NCBI GenBank assembly: GCA_027391075.1 | Contig: DAHYHI010000042.1 | Span: forward strand, 62,001-126,000 | Origin: JAJZAM01 sp027391075 | Lineage (GTDB): Bacteria > Actinomycetota > Acidimicrobiia > Acidimicrobiales > Palsa-688 | Direction of reading: 5' to 3' | DNA length: 64,000 bases | Shown here: positions 53,346 to 62,441 of the stretch, in pieces | Position numbering within the stretch: the stretch's first letter is position 1 | Layout of the letters: every line of letters begins with the position of its first letter | The notes under the pieces: model-generated | Told to the model about the DNA's origin: nothing | Databases searched by the model: none | What the model saw: the letters and a program-made list of their open reading frames with translations, nothing else | Program-made: the position numbers and the translations under genes

Positions 53346-56300
53346 GTCGGGTTCGACCTCCACCGTTGCGCAAGCTGGTAGACGGGTTCGGTGAGAAGGT
53401 CTACCAAAGGTTCTAGGCCCAGGCGTGACGAGTCGAAGTGCTCCTCGGTCTCGGTGACTGCGTCCCTCAGAGCGTCGAGGCGGGTCCGGTAACCGGCGAG
53501 TACCTCGGCCGCCGCGGCTGCGGAAAGGCTCTCGGCTATTCTCACGTGCAGGAGGGTCATGCCGCACACCTCTCCGTCTTTGGCCTCAGGCACCAACACG
53601 ACGGTTCGCCCGTCACGGGCGCCCCGCACGACTGTCACCTCACGCTCCTCGGCGGCGCGGTGCTTGCTGCCGAGCAGTCGAGGGTCGCGGGCCGTGCGAG
53701 AAGGTGCAATTAGAGATGCGACGCCCGACATGTCGATAACCGACGCGGTCGCGTTGGAACCGTCAGCTCCCCAGTCGATCCGGTACCTCGTGTAGCCGAG
53801 CACCTCTTCTACCGCCGCGTCAAGGCTGGCGAGGGTTCGCAGCGCTCTGTAACCGAGCGAGTCCGCGCTCGGCCCCGCTGCGAGAACGGTTGCGACGAGC
53901 GGCACTCCGAGCAGCGCCGACTCGCTTCTAGAGATACCGACAGTGACCGTCTTTGCCTGGTGCTTGATGGCATCGACCGGCCTGGTCAGCTCGTCTACCG
54001 CCTCGTTGAGAGCGTCGACGAGGTCCGAGTTGATCGCCTGCGGCGTACCGATCTTGCCAGTCTCGGCCTCGAACCCCTCGAGAGGGGCCTGCCCTGTGGC
54101 GTATCGCAACAGACCCGTCAATCTGACAGCTGTGGATGGGCTCAAATTCCCATCGAAGCGACCTTCGCGCAGCCCGACCACGAAAGGCTCCGCAGCTCGC
54201 TGAACCGCCTCCTGGTCAGCCTTAGAGAACCCTCCACTCCGAGTCATCCCAGCCTCCGCAGCTTCTCGGACGCCCCGGAGAATCCGGGCCTGTGCGTCGA
54301 TCGCCAGCGCAGCTTCATAGCCGAAAATGTGACCTACCATCGCCGATAGCACGAACCCGACAGCGGGGTGCGCGTGCGGCACGCTGACCACGCGGGCTCC
54401 GAGTGCCTCGAAGCGGGACTGCTCTCCTTCCGAGGCGATCACCACCGGGAGTGCCTTATGAGCGTTGTATATAGCCACTTCTTTGGCGACGTCGTCGGCG
54501 TTGGCTCCGCTCAGCCCGGACGCGCATACGATCACGAGCGGCTCGCAGGAAAGATCGATGTGCTTCTTGTCCTCGGTGTAGTCAGCGGAGATCGACCTGT
54601 AGCAAAGCTCCGACAGTTTGATCCGCACCTCAGCCGCCGCAACCCGGTCTGGCCCGTTACCGACGACAGCCCAGAACTTCCGGGGGGGTGCCACCTCGGC
54701 GGCTATCGCCGCTATGGTCTCGCGTTTGGCAAGGACCGTCTCCATCTGAGACGGTAAGGTCAACAAAGCGTCGAGGACCCGAACAAGGTCAGCGTCGCCA
54801 AGGGCAGCCCTACTAGGGGACGCCGCAGCTAGGCCGGCGGCTATCAGCCATCCTGCGGCAACCTGGGAATAGAACGCCTTGGTCGACGCCACGCTCATCT
54901 CCACGTCGCGGCCGTCGGAGGTGTAGAACACCCCGTGCGCCTTCGTAGCCAGGTCACTGTTACGCCGGTTTACCACTGCGAGGACGCGAGCTCCGCGGTG
55001 GCGGACAAGGTCCACGGTCCTATTGGTGTCGGTGGTCGTGCCTGATTGGCTTATCGCTATTACGAGCGTGTCGGACATGTCATCGCGGAGCATGAACCCT
55101 GACAGCTCCGTAGCCGGCACCGCTTCCACTGCTGTCCCAGCTACGCAGTACCGCAACGCAGCAGCGACTGCCTGACCGGCGACCGCCGCCGTTCCCTGGC
55201 CGACCACCAGAACCTGCCTGATGGCACCCCCACGCCAAGCGTCGAGGATCGAATCTGGAAGCGTCTGAGCGTCCAGGACGGCTGACGCTCGGCCGTCGGA
55301 GCCTACGCGGAGCCTGCCGCGCATGGTCTTGCGGAACGAGTCGGGCGACTCCGTCAACTCCTTCAACAAGAAATGCTCGTAGCCGCGTCTGTCCACGTCG
55401 CGTGTAGTAATGCCCGCCCGGCGAACCTCGTCCGGCCTCACGGTGGCCACCGCTCCGTTGAAGCGACGCCGGCTGATACCTTCCAGAGCTCCAGCTCCAC
55501 TTCTCGCAAGGGTGACGATCTCTCCACCAGTGCTGTCTCCGTCCATACGAAGGAAGCTGTCGGTCTCCTCCACCAGCCCGTACGGCTCGCTCGCCACTAC
55601 GAACGCGTCGTCCGCCAACCCCACGTAAAGAGACTGCCCGGACCCTGCCAGTGCCAGGTATAAGTCGTCGGGACTCCGGGCGGAACTTGCGGCTATCGCC
55701 AGAGACCCTTCAAGACGGGTAACTGTCGCAGCGAAAGCCTCAGACGGCGACAGTCCTTCGCTCAGACGGCGGGCCATGAGTACCGGTATTACTTTCGCGT
55801 CGGTGGTCACCTCGGGTGGAGGTGTCAGTGACTCCCCGCGGGACAGTTCGAGGTGGTTATCCACGTCGCCGTTGAGCGCCACTGCGACGTAGGGCGTCGA
55901 GGGCCGACCGAGCTCCTCGGAGTTCACCGGGTGTGCGTTCGGCTCCGAGATGATCCCAACGCTCGCCCATCGGGTGTGGGCGACGACCGTCACCCGTGAG
56001 CCTGCCTGTGCGAGGGCCCCGGCCAGGGCTTCGTCGCCAGCTATTTCTTCTGCGAGGCGCCTAACGTTGTCACCCAGTTCGCCTATCTCCGCGGCTGCTT
56101 TGTAGACGAAACACACGATGCTGCCGTCTTCGTCGACCACTCGGGCAGAGCCGGACGGGAACGACAAGTCCCCCGCTCGCCTGTCCAAGGACATCCCCTC
56201 CTGGCTTGAAGTTCCCGCGACCATTACGTGGAGTCCCGCCGAGTCCCGTCCTCGAACTTCGAGGCGGTCCAGGGCCGCCAGCGCCACACCTATAGCCCAC

Positions 56301-56794
56301 CACCCGTCCAAGCTGGCCGCCGGCTGCGTCCCACCTCTGGCGAGAAGCTCCTGAACCCTAGTTGCCATTCCAAGTCGATCCTTGGCGATGGACCAGGTGG
56401 CATCCTTGGCTTTGCCCAGGAGGTCCTCCATTGCGGCCAGGTCGCCCTCGTAGCCGCCGAGCGCTGCTTCGTCTATGTAAGCGGCGAAGGACTCAATGCC
56501 GCGTTCGAATCCGGCTACGAGGTCTCCGATCTCCTGCGATCCGCGTGGGTCGCCAAGCAGAGCCCGAAGCCCGACCGGCCCTCGAAGCTCTGCGTCGAGG
56601 GCCGACAGTTGGAGCAGTGCCGCCTCGACACTTCTGGCTATGTCGGACCCGCCCAGGTTTGCCTGCTGAGAGCGCAGATCCGCTAACACGGCGGATGCGC
56701 TCTCCAAGACGGGACGCAGCCGGCCTGCGGCGAGCTTGAGGTCTGGGACTTCCCGGTCAGACGGCCTAGCGAGAACCGCGACGATGCCGCACAT
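53342..56794 (-). CDS. glmS: Oversized glucosamine-6-phosphate synthase (GlmS-like, 1150 aa)
   Basis: Makes glucosamine-6-P from fructose-6-P and glutamine. ATG 56794 exposes catalytic C2 (MCGIVAVLA). About 160 extra residues, largely helical, separate this from the usual LEVRGRDSAGLHV segment; TRWASVGIISEPNAHPV and NGDVDNHLEL then complete the amidotransferase. Two SIS domains follow (LKELTESPDSF, AISQSGTTTDT, SVASTKAFYSQ, ADYTEDKKHIDLS). After the second SIS an insertion of about 130 residues precedes the normally C-terminal QAKTVTVG, and about 197 further residues with no recognised domain follow. Canonical GlmS is about 600 residues. It starts the glmS-acpS-nnr-alr operon and diverges from a TetR gene. 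Activity is expected but could be modified. Confidence 0.88.
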   Translation of the reverse strand: MCGIVAVLARPSDREVPDLKLAAGRLRPVLESASAVLADLRSQQANLGGSDIARSVEAALLQLSALDAELRGPVGLRALLGDPRGSQEIGDLVAGFERGIESFAAYIDEAALGGYEGDLAAMEDLLGKAKDATWSIAKDRLGMATRVQELLARGGTQPAASLDGWWAIGVALAALDRLEVRGRDSAGLHVMVAGTSSQEGMSLDRRAGDLSFPSGSARVVDEDGSIVCFVYKAAAEIGELGDNVRRLAEEIAGDEALAGALAQAGSRVTVVAHTRWASVGIISEPNAHPVNSEELGRPSTPYVAVALNGDVDNHLELSRGESLTPPPEVTTDAKVIPVLMARRLSEGLSPSEAFAATVTRLEGSLAIAASSARSPDDLYLALAGSGQSLYVGLADDAFVVASEPYGLVEETDSFLRMDGDSTGGEIVTLARSGAGALEGISRRRFNGAVATVRPDEVRRAGITTRDVDRRGYEHFLLKELTESPDSFRKTMRGRLRVGSDGRASAVLDAQTLPDSILDAWRGGAIRQVLVVGQGTAAVAGQAVAAALRYCVAGTAVEAVPATELSGFMLRDDMSDTLVIAISQSGTTTDTNRTVDLVRHRGARVLAVVNRRNSDLATKAHGVFYTSDGRDVEMSVASTKAFYSQVAAGWLIAAGLAAASPSRAALGDADLVRVLDALLTLPSQMETVLAKRETIAAIAAEVAPPRKFWAVVGNGPDRVAAAEVRIKLSELCYRSISADYTEDKKHIDLSCEPLVIVCASGLSGANADDVAKEVAIYNAHKALPVVIASEGEQSRFEALGARVVSVPHAHPAVGFVLSAMVGHIFGYEAALAIDAQARILRGVREAAEAGMTRSGGFSKADQEAVQRAAEPFVVGLREGRFDGNLSPSTAVRLTGLLRYATGQAPLEGFEAETGKIGTPQAINSDLVDALNEAVDELTRPVDAIKHQAKTVTVGISRSESALLGVPLVATVLAAGPSADSLGYRALRTLASLDAAVEEVLGYTRYRIDWGADGSNATASVIDMSGVASLIAPSRTARDPRLLGSKHRAAEEREVTVVRGARDGRTVVLVPEAKDGEVCGMTLLHVRIAESLSAAAAAEVLAGYRTRLDALRDAVTETEEHFDSSRLGLEPLVDLLTEPVYQLAQRWRSNPT

Positions 56795-56833
56795 GCCATC
56801 GAATCTACCGGCCGCCCCGACCTCCCGCTGCCA

Positions 56834-56848
56834 TTGCGCGTAACGCAA
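56834..56848. promoter_or_regulatory. Inverted repeat, candidate TetR operator 1
   Basis: TTGCG, spacer CGTAA, CGCAA in the gap between glmS and the tetR gene. Its half-sites are the same as those of the palindrome 19 bases further right. Confidence 0.55.
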
Positions 56849-56866
56849 AGTTGCTGCACAAGTATT

Positions 56867-56876
56867 TTTGCGCAAA
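56867..56876. promoter_or_regulatory. Palindrome, candidate TetR operator 2 overlapping a promoter
   Basis: The perfect palindrome TTTGCGCAAA overlaps a possible -35 (TTGCGC). A possible -10 (TACTCT at 56893-56898) lies eight bases before the tetR ATG, which would make a leaderless transcript. Autoregulation by the TetR protein is likely. Confidence 0.55.
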
Positions 56877-56905
56877 GCGCACTTTCTCTGGGTACTCTGT
56901 TCGCC

Positions 56906-57640
56906 ATGAGCTCGACAGCCGTACATGAGGCGACGAGTGCGCTAGCGGCCGTCACCAACCCAGCCGTTGAGGGAATGTCACATCGCGAGCGAAAGAAGCT
57001 CGCCACCCGGCGAGCCATCCACGAGGCGGCTTTCGAGCTGGCGCAAACGGCGGGACTGGCGCACACCACGATCGAACAGATCTCAGAACGGGCCGGCATA
57101 GCACCGCGGACCTTCTGGGGTTACTTCTCTTCCAAGGAAGACGCAGTCCTCAACCGCGACCCCGACACCCCCGACAAGCTCGCTAAAGCCCTCCTCGACC
57201 GACCCGTTGGAGAGGACGCTGTCGCCTCATTGCACGCCGTCCTCGACGATTTCTTGGCTTCGAAGCTGACCGACCCAGAGAGATCCCACGTACGTCGGGG
57301 CCTGCTGCGCCGGGAGCCGTCGCTCCTAGCAGCTGTTGCGGTCGCCTTCGACGAGATCGAACGTGCCTTAGTAGAGGCGTTAGGCCAGCGTATGGGGGTC
57401 GCTCCTTCGGCCGACCTTCGTCCAGGAGTGTTCGTGGCCTCGGCATGCGGGGCGTGCCGAGTCGTACAGCAGCGATGGGAGGAATCCGCCGGGGCAGAGG
57501 ACCTTAGAGACCTGACCCGGCGCGCCTTTAGGACTATTTCGGAGGGTCTGCTCCACGAGGGCCACGACTCAGACAGCACCACCGGTCGACTCGGCACCGA
57601 CATGAGATCACATCACGCAACTGACAGGAGACAGCCTTGA
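56906..57640 (+). CDS. TetR-family transcriptional regulator
   Basis: 244 residues from ATG 56906. After a 25-residue leader, residues about 25-85 form the HTH domain: RERKKLATRRAIHEAAFELA, HTTIEQISERAGIAPRTFWG and YFSSKEDAVL, the FWGYFSSKE version typical of efflux regulators. The ligand domain has a small Cys cluster (ACGACRVVQQRW). There is no clear ribosome site, and the spacing to a -10-like TACTCT suggests a leaderless mRNA. It overlaps the MFS gene (TTGA), its probable target. Confidence 0.92.
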   Translation: MSSTAVHEATSALAAVTNPAVEGMSHRERKKLATRRAIHEAAFELAQTAGLAHTTIEQISERAGIAPRTFWGYFSSKEDAVLNRDPDTPDKLAKALLDRPVGEDAVASLHAVLDDFLASKLTDPERSHVRRGLLRREPSLLAAVAVAFDEIERALVEALGQRMGVAPSADLRPGVFVASACGACRVVQQRWEESAGAEDLRDLTRRAFRTISEGLLHEGHDSDSTTGRLGTDMRSHHATDRRQP

Positions 57641-59208
57641 GCACCAAAGAAGACAACCTCGACCTGCCCGTTTCGGTAGCCGCCGACTCGACCGGGGATG
57701 CGATCTCGGGGTCCTCTTCGGCGAGTTCAGCACCGGCAGCAGGGGCCTACACGCACCGCCAGATCCTGCTGATCATGTCGGGCCTCGGCATGGGGCTTCT
57801 GCTGGCTTCGCTCGACCAGACAATCGTGTCGACGGCCCTGACGGTTATAAGCGAGCACTTCCACCGAGTCGACCTCTACAGCTGGGTGGTCACTGCTTAC
57901 CTGCTCACGTCTACTGCGAGTACCCCCCTCTACGGCAAGATCAGCGACCAGTTCGGCCGTAAGCGGATCTTCCAGGTATCGATCGTCATCTTCCTAGTCG
58001 GAAGCGCCCTCTCCGGGCTGTCGCAGTCGATGTACCAGCTGATCGGCTTCCGCGCTTTGCAAGGCATCGGAGCTGGCGGTCTGATGACCCTCGCCTTCGC
58101 GATCATCGGCGACGTCATACCGCCACGCGAACGCGGCAGGTACCAGGGTTACTTCGGCGCTGTGTTCGCCGTGTCGAGCGTCGTGGGGCCTCTCCTCGGC
58201 GGCTTTCTCGTCGACCAGGCCTCATGGCGCTGGGTGTTCTACGTCAACCTGCCCATCGGCGCCGTCGGCCTCGTCGTTATCAACAGAGTGCTCAAGCTCG
58301 ATCACAAGCCGCGCACTTCGAAAGTCGACGTAGCGGGCTCGCTTCTCATCGTCTCGGGCGTTTCGCTTCTCCTCGTTGGCGTACAAATAGCCGGCACCGC
58401 TGCGAAGCTGACCGCCACAGCGTGGGCGTATGCCATACCGGGCCTTGCTCTTCTGGTCGCCTTCGTGTGGTGGGAGCGTCGCGCTCCGGAGCCGATCATC
58501 CCGCTACGGCTTTTCCGTAACTCGGTGTTCGCAGTATCCAACACGCTGGCGTTCATAACAGGGACGGTGATGTTCGGAGCTTTGATTTTCCTACCGCTGT
58601 ACCTGCAGTCGGTTCGAGGGGTCAGCCCGACGATCTCGGGTCTGCGTCTGCTGCCGATGCTCGCAGGCGTGCTGATCACCTCGATAGGCTCGGGCCAACT
58701 GGTGAGCCGGTGGGGGCGCTACAAGAGCTTCGTGATCGCAGGGACGCTCGTCTTGACCGTCGGCGTCGCGATCATGACTCAGATCACGGTTGCCACGGGA
58801 GCCTGGCCGCTAGCGGGGATGCTGTTCGTCATCGGTCTCGGTCTTGGTTTGTTCATGCAGATCCTCGTCGTCGCGGTCCAGAACGCCGTTCCGGTCACCG
58901 ACATGGGCGTCGGCACCGCTTCGGTGACCTTCTTCCGGACCTTAGGAGGGGCGGTCGGCTCGGCAGTTCTCGGGGCAGTCCTGATTCTCAAGGAGGCTTC
59001 GAGCTTGCACCACTACCAAAGCGTGTACGGGGCTAACTCCCCCGTAGCGGTACAGCACGCCTTCACCTTCGGGATGGACCAGGCTTTCGTCTACGCCCTG
59101 CCCGTAGCGGCGCTTTCGTTCATCCTTTCGTTCCTGCTGCGGGAGGTCAAGCTGCGCTCAGGAGCGGACCACGCCGACCCCAAACCGTCGGCCGAAGCTC
59201 TTCTGTAG
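57637..59208 (+). CDS. MFS drug-efflux transporter, DHA2 (EmrB/QacA) family
   Basis: 523 residues with about 14 hydrophobic helices. It has LDQTIVSTALTVISEHF in helix 1, the GKISDQFGRKRIF motif A loop, GFRALQGIGAGGLMTLAF and motif C VVGPLLGGFLVDQASWRWVF, which identify a 14-helix proton-driven exporter. TTG start 57637 behind GGAG, overlapping the tetR stop. The pair looks like an inserted cassette between glmM and glmS, genes that usually lie close together. Substrate unknown, probably an amphipathic drug or metabolite. Confidence 0.94.
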   Translation: MSTKEDNLDLPVSVAADSTGDAISGSSSASSAPAAGAYTHRQILLIMSGLGMGLLLASLDQTIVSTALTVISEHFHRVDLYSWVVTAYLLTSTASTPLYGKISDQFGRKRIFQVSIVIFLVGSALSGLSQSMYQLIGFRALQGIGAGGLMTLAFAIIGDVIPPRERGRYQGYFGAVFAVSSVVGPLLGGFLVDQASWRWVFYVNLPIGAVGLVVINRVLKLDHKPRTSKVDVAGSLLIVSGVSLLLVGVQIAGTAAKLTATAWAYAIPGLALLVAFVWWERRAPEPIIPLRLFRNSVFAVSNTLAFITGTVMFGALIFLPLYLQSVRGVSPTISGLRLLPMLAGVLITSIGSGQLVSRWGRYKSFVIAGTLVLTVGVAIMTQITVATGAWPLAGMLFVIGLGLGLFMQILVVAVQNAVPVTDMGVGTASVTFFRTLGGAVGSAVLGAVLILKEASSLHHYQSVYGANSPVAVQHAFTFGMDQAFVYALPVAALSFILSFLLREVKLRSGADHADPKPSAEALL

Positions 59209-59211
59209 ACC

Positions 59212-60558
59212 TCAGCTTGGAAGGGAGCCGAGAGCCCTGACGACCGCAGTCGCTAGGCGCTCGGCTCCTTCGGCGGCGGTCTGGTCTGTGTCGGCCTCTA
59301 CCATCACCCTGACGAGGTTCTCCGTGCCGCTCGGGCGCAGGACCACCCGACCTCGACCTTCGAGTTCACCTTGGAGGGTTGAGACTTCGCTCCACACTTC
59401 TTGCGCTCCCTCGAGCTGATCCTTGTGGGCGACCGCCACGTTGATCAAAACCTGGGGGAAGCTTCGCATACAGCCTGCTGAGAGCTCCGACAGGGGCCGG
59501 TCGCTGCGAAGGACCAGGTCGGCTAGGAGCAGCCCCGTGAGGACACCGTCTCCCGTGGTGGCCAGGTCCCGCAGCACTATATGACCCGACTGTTCGCCTC
59601 CGAGGGACCAGCCCCTGCGCGCGAGCGCTTCGAGGATGTTACGGTCGCCGACCTGGGTCACCTCGATTTGTACTCCGAGGTCGTGCAGAGCCTCGTGCAA
59701 CCCGAGGTTGCTCATGACAGTCACTGCAACTCCGTTGCCAGCAAGGCGGCCCCGGCTCTGCAGGTCGGCGGCGAGCATCGCAACGAGGCGATCTCCGTCG
59801 ACGGTTGCTCCCTCTTCGTCCACGGCGACCACCCGGTCGGCGTCCCCGTCGAAAGCCAGGCCGAGAGTCGCCCGGGTCCTCCTCACCGCCTCCGAGAGCA
59901 GCCGCGTGTCGTTGGAGCCGCATCCGGAGTTGATGTTGGTGCCGTCAGGGTTCGCTCCGAGGACCTCGACTACGGTTGCTCCAGCCGCGGCGAAGACCTC
60001 CTCGGCTGTGGTGACCGCGGCCCCGTTGGCAACGTCGAGGACCACGCGCACACCTCGAAGCGAACGGCTCTGAATCCCGCCGGTGAGCTTCTCGACGTAC
60101 CGACCCAACTCCAACGCTGCCCCGGTAACCCTGCCAATCCGCTTGCCGCTCAACCGTGAAGTGACCCCCGAGTGCAGGTGCTCCTCGATGGCGGCTTCCT
60201 CGTCGTCGGAGAGCTTCGAGCCGCCGGCGGCGAACAGCTTGATCCCGTTGTCAGCAAAGGGATTGTGTGAAGCGGAAACCACCGCACCCGCAGCCCCAGC
60301 CCCAGCCGAGACAAAGGCCACGTAAGGCGTGGGCACGATTCCAAGGTCGACCACGTCCAAGCCCTGCGCCGCTACCCCCGACGCGAAGGCGGCAGAGAGC
60401 ATAGAACCGGACAGCCGAGTGTCGCGACCTAGGAACATCACCCCGGCCTTAGTACCGAGTACAGCCGCAGCGCTACGTCCTAAACCTAGAGCGAGTTCCG
60501 GAGTCAGAACCTCGCCGGCCAGACCACGAAGTCCGTCCGTGCCAAAGTGCGCTTTCAC
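59212..60558 (-). CDS. glmM: Phosphoglucosamine mutase
   Basis: Isomerises glucosamine-6-P to glucosamine-1-P, the step after GlmS. It begins MKAHFGTDGLRGLAGEVLTP and has phosphoserine loop VVSASHNPFADNGIK, metal-binding DGDADRVVAVD, sugar-binding GGEQSGHIVL and phosphate-binding RPSGTENLVRVMVE. The length of 448 residues is normal. It follows rplM-rpsI on the same strand; its end meets the convergent MFS gene within three bases. Confidence 0.97.
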   Translation of the reverse strand: MKAHFGTDGLRGLAGEVLTPELALGLGRSAAAVLGTKAGVMFLGRDTRLSGSMLSAAFASGVAAQGLDVVDLGIVPTPYVAFVSAGAGAAGAVVSASHNPFADNGIKLFAAGGSKLSDDEEAAIEEHLHSGVTSRLSGKRIGRVTGAALELGRYVEKLTGGIQSRSLRGVRVVLDVANGAAVTTAEEVFAAAGATVVEVLGANPDGTNINSGCGSNDTRLLSEAVRRTRATLGLAFDGDADRVVAVDEEGATVDGDRLVAMLAADLQSRGRLAGNGVAVTVMSNLGLHEALHDLGVQIEVTQVGDRNILEALARRGWSLGGEQSGHIVLRDLATTGDGVLTGLLLADLVLRSDRPLSELSAGCMRSFPQVLINVAVAHKDQLEGAQEVWSEVSTLQGELEGRGRVVLRPSGTENLVRVMVEADTDQTAAEGAERLATAVVRALGSLPS

Positions 60559-60580
60559 TCCCGGTGCAGGAGCGACTCTG

Positions 60581-60973
60581 TCAGCGCTTCGAGTACTGAG
60601 GAGCTTTACGCGCCTTCTTCAGGCCGTACTTCTTGGACTCCTTCTCACGAGCGTCACGCGTGAGAAAGCCGGCGCGCTTGAGCGTGACCCGCAGTTCAGG
60701 GTCCAACTCAGCCAGAGCGCGGGCGATTCCGAGCCTCATAGCCCCAGCCTGACCTGAGACACCCCCACCGACGAGGGTCGTGTCCACGTCGTAGATCTCG
60801 GCCTTCTCCACGAGCCTCAATGGTTCGGTGATAATCATCCGGTGCGTGGCGGACGGGAAATACTCGTCGACCGGGCGCTTGTTGACCGTAAGAGCCCCCT
60901 GGCCGGGGCGCAGACGGACACGGGCTACCGCTGACTTACGGCGACCGGTTGACTGTACGAGCGGCTTGGTCAA
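60581..60973 (-). CDS. rpsI: 30S ribosomal protein uS9
   Basis: 130 residues, with TGRRKSAVARVRLRPGQG at the N-terminus, LVGGGVSGQAGAMRLGIARAL, and the basic tail KKYGLKKARKAPQYSKR reaching the P-site tRNA. It lies seven bases after rplM, the standard L13-S9 operon. Confidence 0.98.
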   Translation of the reverse strand: MTKPLVQSTGRRKSAVARVRLRPGQGALTVNKRPVDEYFPSATHRMIITEPLRLVEKAEIYDVDTTLVGGGVSGQAGAMRLGIARALAELDPELRVTLKRAGFLTRDAREKESKKYGLKKARKAPQYSKR

Positions 60974-60980
60974 GTGGTCC

Positions 60981-61442
60981 TCAGGCTCCTCTTGAAGGGC
61001 GGTTGGCGCGGGGGTCGAGTGTCAGAACTTTGGGCTGCTGAGCCGCGTGGGGATGGGTCGGCCCGCCGTAAACTTTAAGCTTACGCAGCATGGAACGTCC
61101 GAGCGGACCCTTGGGGAGCATCCCTTTCACCGCACGACGAACGGCCTCTTCGGGCTTGGTGGTGAGCAGTTCGGTGTAGTTCCGAGAGGTGAGACCGCCG
61201 GGGTAACCAGAGTGGCGGTAGTACAGCTTCTTGTCTGCCTTACCTGTCGCCATTGCGACCTTCGCCGCGTTGATGACCACCACGTGATCACCCGTGTCGA
61301 CGTGAGGAGCGAAGATGGCCTTGCGCTTGCCGCGCAGAACCTGGGCCACTTCGCTGGCCAGACGGCCTAGAACAGCCCCGTCGGCGTCGACCTCGAACCA
61401 CTCGCGCTCGATATCGGCGGGTTTTGGGGTGAAAGTACGCAA
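60981..61442 (-). CDS. rplM: 50S ribosomal protein uL13
   Basis: 153 residues. It begins MRTFTPKPADIEREWFEVDA, then VLGRLASEVAQVLRGK, HVDTGDHVVVINAAK and RAVKGMLPKGPLGRSMLRKL, all family signatures. First gene of rplM-rpsI-glmM. The 146-base gap to the divergent cox operon should hold both promoters; I see no distinctive element in it. Confidence 0.98.
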   Translation of the reverse strand: MRTFTPKPADIEREWFEVDADGAVLGRLASEVAQVLRGKRKAIFAPHVDTGDHVVVINAAKVAMATGKADKKLYYRHSGYPGGLTSRNYTELLTTKPEEAVRRAVKGMLPKGPLGRSMLRKLKVYGGPTHPHAAQQPKVLTLDPRANRPSRGA

Positions 61443-61588
61443 GATGAAACCTCAGATTTAGACGAAGAGAGAACGTCGGGTCCGGCCCGTCGTGGACAGA
61501 ACATCAACTATAGCGCCCCCAGGGACATGACCGCCAAGCGCCAGCGCCACGCTGCCATGACGAGGCCGCCAGCTGCGAGGTTGGTAAT

Positions 61589-62425
61589 GTGCGCACAAGC
61601 TCTCTAATGTGTTGCTCAGCTATGCACCAACTGACCGGACTCCTGGCCACCAACTTCGGTTCCCCGTCGGGGGTGACAACCCAGGACCATTACACCCGCG
61701 AGCTGTGGAGACTGAGCGGCTACTTTTCGGTGCCGATCGGGTTGATCGTCCTCGGCCTGATCGTGTTCGCCATCGTGCGCTACCGGCACCGACCAGGAGA
61801 AGACCGCAAACCGGCCCAGTTCCAGTACCACATTCCGATCGAGGCGACTTACACGATCATCCCGTTGGTGATCGTTGCGGTGATCTTCGGCGTGATGTAC
61901 AACGCCGAGAACCACGTCAACACTGTCGCGGCGAAACCCTCGGTTGCGATCACCGTCGACGGTTTCCAGTGGGGATGGCGCTTCGTGTACCCCAATGGGC
62001 ACGTGCAGATCGGAACCGGCGACTACAACAACATCAATAACAACAACGATCTCCCGGTCCTGGTCATGCCCTCCAACGAGACGGTGCAGTTGCACGTCGT
62101 ATCCCTCGACGTCGTGCACACTTTCTACGTGAAGGAGTTCCTCTTCAACCGGGACCTCATACCTGGGATCAACAACACTTTCGACGTGAACGTGACCAAG
62201 CCAGGCCTTTACCCCGGCCAGTGCAACAACATCTGCGGTGAATACCACGCCTACATGCGCTTCTTGGTGGACGTGATGTCACCCACTCAGTACGCCGCCT
62301 GGTATAACAACCAGCCGGCCTGCTCCGTTACGACCGCCGGGGTTCCCGGCGTCCAGAAGGGAAGCTGCGCTGCTATCAACGCAGGAGCGGACTTCACCGG
62401 TTACACCCAGGCGCCGAAAGGATAG
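61589..62425 (+). CDS. ctaC: Cytochrome c oxidase subunit II
   Basis: Carries the CuA centre that accepts electrons from cytochrome c. Two N-terminal helices (LSGYFSVPIGLIVLGLIVFA and TYTIIPLVIVAVIFGVMY) lead to a cupredoxin domain. CuA ligands are complete: His in VVHTFYVKEF and the Cys/Cys/His/Met of CNNICGEYHAYM. The aromatic electron-entry strand QWGWRFVYPNG is present. No cytochrome c domain is fused. The start is uncertain (GTG 61589, ATG 61607 or ATG 61622), with no good ribosome site and no signal peptide. Confidence 0.95.
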   Translation: MRTSSLMCCSAMHQLTGLLATNFGSPSGVTTQDHYTRELWRLSGYFSVPIGLIVLGLIVFAIVRYRHRPGEDRKPAQFQYHIPIEATYTIIPLVIVAVIFGVMYNAENHVNTVAAKPSVAITVDGFQWGWRFVYPNGHVQIGTGDYNNINNNNDLPVLVMPSNETVQLHVVSLDVVHTFYVKEFLFNRDLIPGINNTFDVNVTKPGLYPGQCNNICGEYHAYMRFLVDVMSPTQYAAWYNNQPACSVTTAGVPGVQKGSCAAINAGADFTGYTQAPKG

Positions 62426-62441
62426 GGAGACCTAAGCCGAC

